A stretch of DNA of 64,000 bases, from the NCBI RefSeq assembly GCF_029168945.1, contig NC_083604.1:66356211-66420210 (forward strand), in the 5' to 3' direction. Below, in pieces: positions 49,855 to 62,249 of this stretch. Origin of the DNA: Cannabis sativa. Lineage: Eukaryota; Streptophyta; Magnoliopsida; Rosales; Cannabaceae. The notes under the pieces were generated by a model. It saw only the letters and a program-made list of their open reading frames with translations, did not search any database and was not told the origin of the DNA. Numbering within the stretch: the first letter of the stretch is position 1; each line of letters opens with the position of its first letter. A program made the position numbers and the translations under genes.

Positions 49855-50722
49855 TACAAAAATACCTCTATAAGGTGCGTAATAACATTTATACCTTTTA
49901 TATGATTTTAAATTTTTAATTACTAAAATACCACTTACACTATCACTTACACAATCAGACAATGGTTGCTGCGTAGTTGCGCGGTGGTTGCATCAGACGA
50001 TGGTTGCAGGGTGGTTGGCCGAAGGTTGCATCAAACGAAGGTTTCAATCAAATGAAAGTTTCTGGGTGGTTGCATTAGACGGAGGTTTCAATCTGACGAA
50101 ATAACTATTAGCAAAATGTTTATGCAACTGTAATGCAACTGTAATGAAATTATTGTGAAACATTAAAAATCAGAACAGTGTTTATTACATACGTAACTCT
50201 ATCTACATGTCTCTTTATGATTTGATATGAACAAATTTACCATTAGAAATTTGGAAAACAACAAAAATACACTAGGATAAATATTTTACTGTAGTATTGA
50301 TGTAATTTTTTTTAGATTATACTTGAGTTGGATTGTTTGGGAACCTGCATCAACTTTTCGAGATCCGTCTTTCATGGATTTAAAAATTGAAGTCGGGATA
50401 TTAGTTTTATGCAATTAAACTGGATTTTTGGTTGAATTTTAATTTTGTAGTAGTTTTTCTGCACTTTTTTTTTTCATAAATTCAAAACAATCCTTGTTTT
50501 GATTGATTTTGGTCGTCTTCTCAGCTAAAGTTGCTAGAATAAATGGTGGTTCTCTTTCTCGTTGAATTTTTGTTTCAGTTGCGTTGGGTTGCTGCATGGT
50601 TGCGCGATAATTGCCTAGATAGCATGGATCCTGGGTTAAAAGTGTATGTAAGTGGTATTTGTGTAATTATTTTTATTTGTGCTGTATATTTATTTATATA
50701 GCCAACTGAAAGTATTTTTGTA
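49855..50722. mobile_element. Terminal-inverted-repeat element (copy 2)
   Basis: Counterpart of 12,295-13,161, with the same mirrored ends. Differences cluster at 50,345-50,545, several at CTG/CAG sites. Confidence 0.5.
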
Positions 50723-52729
50723 ATATTGTTACTTTTTTTAGTTAGAATTGAAAAAAAAACCCTAATATTTATAAATGTTTTTTTTTTATTTTTATTAATA
50801 AAAAAATTAAATTAAATTAAATTATAGCTAATTTATAAATATTTTTCGTTATCATTTAAATTAATTTTAATTATTTAATAATAATCTAAGACTAAAAATA
50901 AATATTTAATATAAATATTAAAATATTTACCATATATATACATGTGAAAATTGAATACAAAATAAATTTAAATAACAAAAGTTATTTTTTTAACAACAAT
51001 AAGAGAGGTGTTTTTTGTTTTTGTTTTTGTTGTTTTCACATAAAAGATTAAGAGAGGTTTTTGATAAGAAATATAACCCTTCACCTATGTTAGTGGTGAC
51101 TTTTATCATCTTTTCTAGAAGGAAAAAGAAAGTCCTACGCCCGAAAGAGTTTGATCCAAATTCACTTTGAAAAAAAATAATAACTTCTAAATTTCAACCA
51201 TTGAAAGTATCTTTTGTCATTATACATAAACACAACAACATAAGCCAATTCAAAAAAAAAAAAAAAGAAAAGGCAATGGGGATGCCAATATTAGCTGATA
51301 ATTAGAGTTAGGTGAAAAACAAATGATGTGAGGGAGGAAGAATGTGCCAACTTAGGAAATAGACCCTTTAACTAACCTATGTTAAAACTACCCAAAAGGT
51401 TTCAGTTTTCATTTTCAATTTAATTTCTTATTAGCGGTTTAATAGTATTGAATCCAAATTAACCTCATTACATAAACCCAAAATTTGATTTTTGCCTCCA
51501 AATTATGATATATATATATATATTATTGTATTTTTGAAATTTTCCAATGGTTAAAAATAATTCATAAACTATTCACAAAATTATAAAATAATCATTTTGT
51601 CAAGTTTTATTGCAGGTGACAAACAAAATGGACAAAATTGTTTAAGTTTTATTGTCATATCACTACTATGTGTGTAATTAATTTTATTTAAAAAAAATTT
51701 AAAGGTTTAATTTCGTTTTACTTAATTTTTCTAATTATTAATTGATTTTTTTCTCAATAAATCATGATATTTTATTAATGACAATTAAGTAAAATAATAA
51801 CATACAATCCAATCAGAGATCTCTCCTGTTAGAAACACGATCAGGATTAGAATTAGAAAAACGAGTCAAATAATCAACCGCTTAATTTCCAGATCGTTTG
51901 ACAAAAAAACTAAAATAAAATCAAATGAAAAATATTGTAGCAGCACAATTAACCTTAAGAACACCTATATTGTTCATCCACCAATCAGAAGATACAACAG
52001 TAGAAACTGTTGCAGTAATTTCATTCAACCTCGTAGCTTAATCACTCAATTATTGGTTAAGGTATATTACTGCACTGCTAACAACCTTCTCAGTCGTAGA
52101 AAACTTGTTATTCCCAGCCACTAACAATGATTTGATGGCGAGTCATTGAAGAACAAAGAAGAACCAACAACGAAATTAAATAAAATAAAATCATGTCACA
52201 CAGACAAGACTAAAACACTCAAAATTGTATCACATATACAAAATTAATCACAATAACAAAATCAAAATTGTAGTAGCAAAATACAATCCCGACCAAGCCG
52301 TATCTAAGCCTTAAAAAAGCTAGCTGGTCAAAAAAAGAAAAAAAGACAACATTTAAAAGCTATAAATTGATATAAAATTTAAAAGGGATCATTAATTGAT
52401 TTTTTAATTTATTGATTTTTTAGAAAGTACTTATTTTTATTTTAAGTTACACACATAGCATTGATATAATAATATTATAAATATCCACATTATTATTTTG
52501 TTTATCACGTGTGACAAACTTGACAAAAGAATTAATTTATAACAATGTGAATAGTTTAGAGACTATATATAACACACATGGGTATAATAATAAATAGGTG
52601 ATGAGGGCGAAAATTCTAAATATCATTCATATAAACATGGTTTTTGTCGGGGATAATTGATTTACACATACCCAATCCCAAACCGACAAACTCTTATTTA
52701 AAAGAAAAAATGGTTAACATATAAATAAA
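50723..52729. other. AT-rich intergenic DNA (copy 2)
   Basis: Counterpart of 13,162-15,174. No gene is seen. Substitutions relative to copy 1 become denser from about 52,000 onward. Confidence 0.5.
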
Positions 52730-53063
52730 GGTAATTTACAGCTAAACTTTCTCGACTTGTAAGTTTGGTACGATCTAATCTTCATATTGGAAAAATTATA
52801 GCTAGCTAAAGTCCCCAACTTCTACAATCGTTTTGGTCAGCACTCATTCCATTAGTTTTTGACTGTTAAGTGCCAAATAAACTTGTACACACAAGTGTAC
52901 GCATGGGGAAATTTTATTGGGCACCTGATATTGATAATTAAAAAAAATAAAAAAATAATTTAAAAATATGAAATATAAATAAAAATTAAAAATAAATTAA
53001 AATGTTAAAAAGAAAATAAATAATTTTTTTCTATTTTTTTTCATCTTTCTTCCTTCCTGTTCT

Positions 53064-54503
53064 CAGTAGGGCTGTACAAAAAAATTTGTAAACCGCCTAA
53101 ACCGAATAACCCGCCCAAACCGAACCGAAAAAATCGATAAAAATTACAAACCGAAATAACCCGAAAAAATTACAAACCGCCCAATCTGTTAATTGGGCGG
53201 GTTGAAAATAGGTCCAACCCGCCCAATTAAACCGACCAACCCGACCAACCCGATTTTGCACTTTTATTTTTTTTTTAAACTTTTTAGTTTTTATTATATA
53301 TAATATAAATGATTAAATATATAATAATATAAAGTTATATACTTAATTATTAGTTTTAAAGTCATATATATGGTATTGTACTTTGGTGGAATGTGATATT
53401 TTTAATTTATTTTTAAAATTTTTGTTAATTTTGACTTTAAAACTAAAAAAAAAATAAAAATAATTGGCCGGTTTGGGCGGGTTAACCCGACCAAACCGCC
53501 CAAACCGTTGGTCGATTTAAAGAATTTTTTTTTTTTAAATTGGGCGGGTTGCACTTAAATTTTAGCAACCCGAACTTTAGATTGGGTTAGAAAATATATA
53601 GGATAAACCGACCAAACCGACCGATGTACAACCCTAGTTCTCAGGCCCGACCCTAATGGTGTGCAGGCAGACCTACTGCACAGGGCCCACGTAAGAAAAG
53701 GGCCCAATTTTGTTAATTTTTTTTTTTTAAAAAAAACTGACTTGGTCAGCATTCCAATTTCCAATTCGTTGGTCTTATCTCTCTCCATCTTCTCCCTCCC
53801 AACAAAACCTCATTAATTTTTAACATTTTTAAATATATTTTTTTATTTTTTTATAAACCAATTATTAGTCAATTAATTACCAAATTTCTTAGTTTCTAGT
53901 AAACTAACGGTATTAAATTTATTAATACCATTTAATTTATTTTTTTAAAACTTTTTATATTCATCTACATGACTATATATATATATCCCATTTTAAGCTT
54001 TTCATCAACATCAAAAATCAAAATTATTTATGAGAATTGAGAAGAAAGATATTAGATATATTTTGCTATCATCTATATTTCTAGTTTTCTTTTTTTATAT
54101 ATATAAAAAAAATAAAAGAATTGGAGAATAATATCATTCATTGGAATTTTCTGAGGCAAATTTATCAACGGTTAATAGAAGGCTTAATGGATTAGCATCA
54201 AATAGCGATTGAAAATGAGATTTTGGAGACGATAAAATATGAAGAGTTGGTTGATGAATTTACTTCAAAAAGCGTTCAAAGGATGGCCCTTTTTAAATAG
54301 AATGTTGATATTGGCTTGAAGTTGTATTGGAATTAATAACAATTTTAATAAAATTGTTTGAATTTTTAAGTGCTTAATTATGTAAAATATACTTTCGTAA
54401 TTTGATAATATTTAAAAATAATATTTGCAAATTATAATTTTTTTGTTAGGGGCCTATTTTTTAAAATTAGAACAGGGCCTCCAAAATATTTGAGACGGCC
54501 CTG
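53064..54503. mobile_element. hAT-2 element split by hAT-1 (copy 2)
   Basis: The same element as 15,512-16,378, flanked by CCTGTTCT at 53,056-53,063 and 54,504-54,511. Its first three bases CAG are separated from the rest (resuming at 53,642) by the hAT-1 insertion and its target duplication. This removes an intact left terminus from the body. Confidence 0.8.
53067..53636. mobile_element. hAT-1 element, 570 bp, present only in copy 2
   Basis: Left end TAGGGCTGTACA and right end TGTACAACCCTA are inverted repeats with one mismatch. They are flanked by a perfect 8-bp target duplication GTTCTCAG at 53,059-53,066 and 53,637-53,644. Copy 1 has a single GTTCTCAG at 15,508-15,515 and no insert, a clean pre-insertion site. 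The interior has many CCGACCAACCCG-like words, some in inverted arrangement, and encodes nothing. It is a non-autonomous hAT element related to the relics at 3,378 and 40,919. Confidence 0.92.
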
Positions 54504-54969
54504 CCTGTTCTTCATAACCAGCCACCACCATCACCGCAGCTACCACCATTACTCCACTTGGATCCAAAAATAAAAAAGTAAAAACAAAAAACAAAAAACA
54601 AAATCACCACAGCCACCACCACCCCCTTAAAGTAGATCACCATTACCACAAATCAGATCTAACCCGATTCAAACATCCACCATAAATTCTAAACATCAAA
54701 ACCTAAACCAATATCACAAACAAAATCAAAACCACAAACACAATCTAAACTCAATATCACAAATAAAAATAATAAATCAATAGAAAATGAGAGAGAGGTC
54801 AACTTACCCGAGTTACTGAAACGAGACAAAGGAGAATCGAGAAAGAGGGAAAGAGAGTAAACAAGAGAGAGGGAGAGAAGCAGATCTATGGTTTTAAGGG
54901 GTTGGAATCGCGATTCCAAAGTCCGTTTGGACCACTGTTTGTCGGGTTTTGGTTGTCAGAATCTAGACA

Positions 54970-55042
<73 letters not shown>
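54970..55042. repeat. (TG)n(AG)n compound microsatellite (copy 2)
   Basis: Counterpart of 16,845-16,951. After the AG run the sequence reads CCATGGATTGATAGGG instead of a second AG run. Confidence 0.9.
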
Positions 55043-55044
<2 letters not shown>

Positions 55045-55622
55045 ATGGATTGATAGGGAGAAAAAAAAATAGGGGTCGATGTACTGGTTTTGGGGTTCAG
55101 GAGAAAGAAGAAGAAGAAGGAGAGAACAAGGAGGAAGAAGAAGGAGAGGAGAAAGAATTATGGTTCTGGTTTTGGTATTGGTATTGGGGTCGAATCCCAG
55201 CCTAGGTGATCGGCCGTGCGCTTGGCCATCCCCGGGCCTTCCGCCTGCACTGAGAGAGAGGAACAAAGAGAGAGGGGAGGCACTTGGGATGGATGAAGAG
55301 CGAAGGTTTTATTTTTTCAATTCAAAAGAAGAAGAAGAAAAGAAAAAGGAAAATTTTAATTTATTTTTTAAATATTTTTTATTTTTATATTTTTAAATTA
55401 TTTTTTTTAATTATTAATATTATGTGGCCTAATAAAATTTCGCCACGTGTATCTTTGTGTACACACTGATAAGTTTATTTGGCACTTAATAACTAAAAAT
55501 TAATAGAAGAAATGCTAACTAAAATAATTGTAAAAATTAAGAACTTTAACTATAATTTTTCGAACATGAAAGTTTTATCGTACCAAACTTAAAAATGTAA
55601 GGAATTTAGTCACAAAATACCC

Positions 55623-56489
55623 TACATACATTATCACTCTATAATTAAGTTTAAGATCAAATGTATCTAAACTTTTTTAGCCATATATTTATTTGTCAAT
55701 AAATAAAATAAAGTGAATGACCAACATAATAATTGGTAGATCAAAGAAAATAGAAGAGCTCACTCGAGTTTTAGTTAGAAAATGTTCAAATGCATGTGGG
55801 TACAGCAAAGATGACTTTAACTCAAAATAATTAACACCACACTTTCTCTTCTTACAACTTTGTAGTTTGTATCATAAATAAATGAATAAATAAGGAAATG
55901 AAAAATAAATAAATAAATAATAATTCCTCTCATTCTATCAGCAAAAAAATCAAATCTTAATCTATCAACTTTGCAAAAGTTGAGCTCTTTTTTCCCCTTT
56001 TAATGATCGAACCCACGGGCCACGAATGAATGTAAAAAAAATATATGTTTCTCAGAAAAAACAGTAATAATATTCCATACTATTGGGTTTTGGGGTATGC
56101 TGCTCATTTCAATAAAATTGTAATTTTTTATAATTAATTTTTTTTAAAAAATAAACAATTTAATTAAAGAATTTTTTATTTTTATACTTTAAAATATTTT
56201 TTGTTTTATTTTTACAAAATTCTACACAAATTTTTTTATAGTAATTAACGAAACAATTTAAATCGCAATTAAAATTCTTATAACAATTTCATAAAAAATA
56301 TCGGAGAAACTACTGAAACAACTAAAATTGTAAATTTAAAAAAAAAATTAAAAAATAATTATCGTTTAATTAACTAAAATTGAGAAGAAATTTCGTAGCA
56401 TCTAAAATTGAAAAAATAGTAGCAAAGAAAATTGGATTAAAAAAAATAATTAAAAAAGTGTGAGAAATGAGTCAACGACACTTTGGACT
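55623..56489. other. Upstream region of the UBP16-like gene (copy 2)
   Basis: AT-rich noncoding DNA nearly identical to 17,486-18,355, with small indels near 55,990-56,030 and 56,355. No gene is seen. Confidence 0.5.
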
Positions 56490-56496
56490 TATATAG
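56490..56496 (+). promoter_or_regulatory. Candidate TATA box, UBP16-like copy 2
   Basis: TATATAG, 266 nt before the start codon, followed by a pyrimidine-rich leader. Confidence 0.5.
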
Positions 56497-56698
56497 CCAT
56501 CCTTCTGTATCTCCTTGGGTTCTCTTTGTTCTCACCCAACCCACCACACCCCAAAACAGTTTTTTTTTTTCAATTTCATTTCTTTCTTCTTCTTCGTCCT
56601 TCCCAGATGAGCCAATTGTACCACTTGAAATTCCCTTTCTACCCTTTCCTTCTCCACCACCGCTTTCCCCACGCGCCGTCGCTCCTGCCGTCGAATCT

Positions 56699-56761
56699 AT
56701 GTATAGCAAGATTCCGATTATAGGGTTTCTTTGCTCTGGATTGATCCTCGGAGCTGGATAA
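56699..56761 (+). promoter_or_regulatory. Upstream open reading frame abutting the UBP start
   Basis: A 20-codon frame starts ATGTATAGC and ends with TAA immediately followed by the main ATG at 56,762, with no bases between. A second upstream ATG at 56,607 opens a frame that ends at 56,723. Both lie downstream of the candidate TATA box and are also present in copy 1 (18,565-18,627). A role in translation is inference. Confidence 0.5.
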
Positions 56762-59700
56762 ATGCTGCTGTTCCCGGGAATTCTAGGGTTCCATGCCCTC
56801 CTCTTCTTCTCTGTCTTGCTCGCCTTTTCTTTAATTCGGCGCAAGTGGAGGAATGCCGCCGCTAAGGAGGAGGAGGTGTTGCGCCTTCTCGCTATGGCGT
56901 CGGAGGAGTCCGCCATGGCTGAGGTCGAAGCTAGAGCTTTCTGCGATCCAGTTGTTGTTTCTATGCCTCATCAATGCGTTGTCTGTTATTGTCCTACCAC
57001 CATGCGATGCTCTCAGTGCAAGTCTGTCAGATACTGGTTAGTTCTTCTTCTATTTCTAAATTCTCTTCAATTTAAGGATCAATCTTTGGAACCAACTGTA
57101 TATTTATGTGTATACGCATATATGTTTATATTAATTCCATGATAGAAAATTTATGGCTGAGGAATTTGAACGGAGAAACAACTTTCACCTTTATCATTAT
57201 GTTTTCTTTTAATTGATTTTCAAGCTAGTGAAAAAAAATGCAATTGAAATATTGGGAGGAAAGGACATTCGTATCTCAATTATAGATTCATGTGATATTG
57301 AAGGGTTTACTGATGATGTGATAAAAAAGATAGCTTTCTGTCTTTGTAATGATTACAATTGTGGGGTTCAGAAAATAGAGGGCTTTGTAAGAGTTCAGGA
57401 GTGAACTTTTTTGGCCGTTTATTTCAAAAGTGCTGAGCTGTTTCTTTTCCTACTTATATAATATAAAGTTTTTATTCAAAACACTGACATCTCATGATTC
57501 AGTATGTTAGTATGTGACAATTATGTCAAATGGATTCAACTTACATGTATTTCCGATTCAAAGTTTTGATTTTTGTGATGATGATTGGATAAATTCTTCT
57601 GTGAAAGAAAATGCAGTTTTCGATTCAATTTGATAAATACTGTTTATTTGGTTACATAGTTTGGGAGTCCCCTTTTATTCTATTTGGGTACATGTTTATT
57701 AGGAGAAGAAATTGTTATGTTTTGATGCTGAGACTCAACTATGTTGTCACGGACATGTGATCTGATCCAGAAGTTGTTTGATGATTACTTTTGTGCTCTT
57801 TCATAAATTTTTCATTCTCACTTTTCCTACCCTGTGTTTGTTATTATTTATTTATTTATTTTAGTTTTTCACTTCTATATCTTGTTTTTAGTTCTGGTAA
57901 GTGTCAAATCATTCATTGGAGACAAGGTCACAAGGATGAGTGTCGTCCCCCAATTTCTGTAATGCATTTCGAAGATAAGAGTGACCTTTGTGGGGAACTT
58001 GACTCTTTTCATGGTAATGATATTTGAGAGAATAATAATCTGTACTATTTTCTTAAAAGCAATATGATGGTTATACTAAATGTAAGTTTTTATGCAGGAA
58101 CTGAAACTGGCCACGCTGCTTGTGCTGATGGTGAACCCTTAATTAATATTTCTGATTCTGTAACTTATGACAGAGTGGAGAAACCTCTTTTTAATAGTAA
58201 TAGCTCTGATCTCCTTGGCACTAATGCCAAAGTTAAAGATATGGATGTTACAAATTCATCTCGCTCAAGTTCTGTTAGCTCGGCAACTTCTGCTGATTCC
58301 ATATCATGCACAAACAAAGTAAGTAAGATGGATTCTAGTCGTGGTGATGGGAAGATGAAGTCTTCTTTGCAACTAAACAAAGATAAGACAGCTAAACATG
58401 AAAATGTTCAGCCTGCAATTAATTTAAGCAGTAAGAAGCTGACAGAGGGAACCCCTTCAGTAGAAAAGTTAACTAAAGATACTGCTAAGTCTAGGAGATC
58501 AGTATCTAAAGATACTGACCATTCTTTGTCATCAGTTGCTTCTGCTGGTCATCCATCTTCAAGCACTGGTGAGCATTTTGCTTCCAATTCTATATCCACA
58601 AAGGGTGACGGTTTTCATGCTCTGCCAGTTAAAAGTACCAGTTTCCCAACTTTACCACAAAATGCTCGTACTGGTTTGAAAAGTTCCATGCTGAAAGTTG
58701 TACAGCAGTTTAGAGCATCTAAACAGACGAAATGCAATACATCTACCCCTGGGACTGAGATTGCTGGAAAGCATAAGGTTATTTATCATTTTATTGTTTT
58801 AAGATGTGATTTTTTTTTTTATCTTTGCAAATTCCTGCTTGTAAGATTTTGGCATTAATTTAGTTGCTGTTGTTGTTTACTCAGCTAATCTTTCCATATG
58901 ATTTGTTCGTGAAACTATACACTGATGACATGATGATTCTTCGTCCATTTGGTCTTACAAATTGTGGAAACAGGTAATGTAGAGATTTCGACTTCAAAAT
59001 TAACTTATAGCCTTTTTTTTTATTATTATTTTCAATGTGTAGGATATACATTTAATGTAATACATCTTCAATGCTTAGTAATTACAACTCTTCAAGTAGC
59101 TTTTGTTATCTGTATTCATATGACTTATTACCTTTCATCTTCTATTTTTTGTTTTTGACATTGATTTAAGTTCGGTTAAGTTGCAATCTGTCAATATTTA
59201 AAAAATTTGGTGTCCAAGGTTTTTGATTGTCGCATATTGAACTACTAGTACACTTCAAATTTACACATACGACAGTTACATCTAAAGAGGATGTCTTTTT
59301 TCTGGTGCCACACTTGCTTTCAGCTGCAAATATTTCTAGTTAATGATTAATAAGTAATCATAATTGCTGGCCATTTTCCTCTGTCAATACACTCGTTTTA
59401 GCTAATAATATGACAATCTCTACATTTATACAGCTGCTATGCCAATGCCGTGCTCCAGTGCTTGGCATATACTCGGCCACTTACTTCATATTTTCTTCAA
59501 GGACTCCACTCCAAAACCTGTAAGTTCCCTTTCTTGGCTTCTACTTGGCTTGCATTTCCTTTTATTTTAAAACGAATAAAGGATCACACACTTGACAGAT
59601 ACTGTAGTTATTTCTTTTATTTTACATGTTCTTCTGTTGTGTACAGGTGGAAAGAAGGACTGGTGTTTTATTTGTGAATTTCAGCATCTTATTTATAAGG

Positions 59701-61834
59701 CAAGGGAAGGGAATTCCCCACTGTCTCCAATTGGGATATTATCCAAAATAAATAAAATTGGAAGTCATCTTGGTCATGGTAGGGAAGAAGATGCCCATGA
59801 ATTTTTAAGGTGAGCCAGATAAAACTCAAAAGACCAAATGTATTCAGTTACATAGTTATTTCTGCCCCTCAAATGCGTATCAAGTAATAAGTTACTAAGA
59901 TTGCAGGTATGCTGTTGATACAATGCAATCTGTTTTCCTCAACAATGCTGATGCCACAGGTTCTTTGGCTGAAGAAACGACACTAGTAGGAATGACCTTT
60001 GGTGGTTATCTTCGATCTAAGGTTGTTTCTGACTCTGATAGTTCAGGAAGTTCTGAATTTTTGAAGTATCATTTCACTTGTTGCCCTCTAAATTTGATAT
60101 ATGTGTGTATATATATATTGGAATCTTATCATTTTAATTTGCAGATCAAGTGTATGAGGTGCCTAGGAAAATCAGAACTTTGTGAGCGGATGATGGACCT
60201 CACAGTAGAAATAGATGGCGAAATTGGAAATCTTGAAGAGGCTCTTTCTCAATTTACAGCCACAGAAACATTGGATCGAGATAATAAGTATTTTTGCAGC
60301 AGGTTGGTTAATGTGATTGTTATCATTCTGCATCTAATTTTGTTATCATGATGTGAGCATAACGAATGAAAGTTTTACTTGTAATTTGACCTTTAGGCAA
60401 AAAATTCCAACTCAATGTAGAGTTTAAGTTGCTTTCCTTTATTTCTTATTTTAAGTTTATTGATATTTTCTTTTTTGTTTTTATAAAGATGTAAATCTTA
60501 TGAGAAAGCCAGAAAGAAGTTGACAGTTCTGGAGGCACCAAATATTCTTACAATCGTGCTGAAACGATTTAAGGTATTTTAATAATGACATGGCCCTTCT
60601 TTGACCTTATGACATTCACATATTTTTGGATGCTTAGTTTATTTAATTGTGGTGAATTGCAGTCTGGTAACTTTGAGAAATTGAGCAAGTCCGTTCAGTT
60701 TCCTGAGGAGCTTGACATGACCCCATATATGAGCAGATCAAGCGTTGTATCTCCTCTGTACAGTCTTTATGCTGTGGTCGTTCACTTGGATACCATGAAT
60801 GCTGCTTTTTCGGGTCACTATGTGTGTTATGTAAAGAATACTCGGGGAGAGTGGTTCAGGATTGATGACAGCACAGTATGTTCCTTATTTCATGCTCTTT
60901 CCTTTGTTTACACGTCTTTTTTCCCTTTACCGAGCTTCTATCTGCATGAGATACTATTTCGAAATTTAATTGGTAATACGAAATGATATTTTAGGTAGTA
61001 CCCGTGGAGCTGGAGAGGGTCTTATCAGAAGGGGCTTACATGCTTCTTTATGAAAGGTAATACCTTTCTACACTTGCTCTTTGAGCTTCTAAGTTTTCAT
61101 GCCATCACGGACACCTTAATATTTTGATGTTCAGGCACTCTCCGCGCCCCCCAGCCCTACTGGGAAGCAATATGGTCAATGGTGGTAAGTTTAAGAGAAG
61201 GAACTTGGAAGCAGTTCCTTCCAGCACTGGCAAATTGAAGTCAAGATCCAATCCCATAGTGATGGATGCTGCTGCCACACAAACTAAGTTCAGTAAAATT
61301 GCTAATCCAGATAGCTCAGATCCATATGATTGGAGAGCAAACCTAACCCCCAGATTTCGAAGAGTGGATTCATCAAGTGAAAATTCATCTATTTTAAGTT
61401 GCTCAGATGCAAGTTCTTCCAGCACTGTCAGCACCAAGGACTCTGGCAGTACAGATGACTTCTCCGTATACATATTTGGAAAAGAAGGAAGTGGCTTTTA
61501 CAGACCATATGAACAGTCACCGGGTGGCGTGGCATCATCATCATCTTCTTATTCAGACTTTGAGACAGACTCAAATTGCGGAAATGGTGTATGGAGGAGG
61601 TTGCCTACCCAAGGGAGCAGTTGGGACAGCGAAAGGGAAGGGAACTCCACAATTTTGCATACTGACACTAATAAACACCGAAGAAAATCAACCAGCCAAT
61701 TTGATAGTAGGAGTAGCAGTAGGGAAACCGAGTTCGAACATGTTTCATGGGCAAACCCTTTCGATGTTAGAGCCGGTGTATCATTACGAAGAGTAAATGG
61801 AGAAAGATCAGCTCAAACATTTTATGAGGTTTGA
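56762..61834 (+). CDS. UBP16: Ubiquitin carboxyl-terminal hydrolase with MYND zinc finger, UBP16-like
   Basis: A cysteine protease expected to remove ubiquitin from proteins. Twelve exons join in phase: 56762-57036, 57892-58013, 58098-58777, 58885-58973, 59434-59519, 59647-59809, 59907-60021, 60145-60302, 60489-60573, 60663-60875, 60995-61056 and 61135-61834. All introns are GT-AG, and the product is 915 residues. Residues about 5-26 form a hydrophobic anchor followed by RRKWR. A complete MYND finger follows: C72/C75, C83/C86, C92/C96, H105/C109. A Ser-rich linker fills most of exon 3. The USP domain starts at LIFPYDLF. Its Cys box GNSCYANAVLQCL carries Cys390, the finger has two Cys-x2-Cys pairs, and the His box SGHYVCYVKN carries His643, with Asp659/Asp660 in FRIDDS. 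The C-terminal tail is Ser-rich and basic. The N-terminal anchor plus MYND plus USP order matches Arabidopsis UBP16/UBP17. The exact orthologue is inference. Confidence 0.95.
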
Positions 61835-62249
61835 GCTGAAATGTAACTAGTCTTTAAGATTATTATTATTCTTGATTTATGTTGTCTTGGTATATATATT
61901 AGCAGCCTATAGCGCCCACTACTCCATTGTGCGGCCTGCATTCTTTATTTTCAACAAACAAATCAAATCACTAAAATCTACCCCGTTGCCACTCCTTAGT
62001 GCATAGAATCAACGAGAGGGAAACGCTTTTAATGTAAATAAGATATTATGGGAAAATAAATGTTATTTTTTATTTTGAAATATTTTTGTTTAAAAGTGTG
62101 TTTAGAAAGTAATTAACGTAACAATTTGAAAGAGGAAATTGAGTTCTGTTGTTTTCTCAAAGATTTTGGTTATGACACTAATAAATGCAACAATCCGAAG
62201 GAGGAATTGAGTTCCTCATATGAAGAAATAACCCATATCTAAATCGGTA
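61835..62249. other. 3' UTR and downstream spacer of UBP16-like gene
   Basis: AT-rich sequence with no open frame of note. TTATTATTATT at 61,861 and later AATAAA-like strings could serve in polyadenylation, for example AAATAAATG near 62,055. The transcript end cannot be placed. Confidence 0.4.

Larger units (their letters stand above)
52730..55622. mobile_element. Long terminal-inverted-repeat element (copy 2)
   Basis: Counterpart of 15,175-17,485, longer because it also contains the hAT-1 insertion. Arms and ends are the same as in copy 1. Confidence 0.6.

Noticed and set aside
57213..57404. 63-codon frame in UBP intron 1 (also 19,079-19,270)
   Set aside because: Conserved only because the intron is; exon 1 and exon 2 join in phase without it and it has no MYND or USP motif.
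18628..61834. Genuine recent tandem duplication of UBP16 followed by pseudogenisation of copy 1
   Set aside because: Possible but less likely: breaks start at a sharp line near the gap, are insertion-type, and the shared gypsy LTR flank fits two alleles better.
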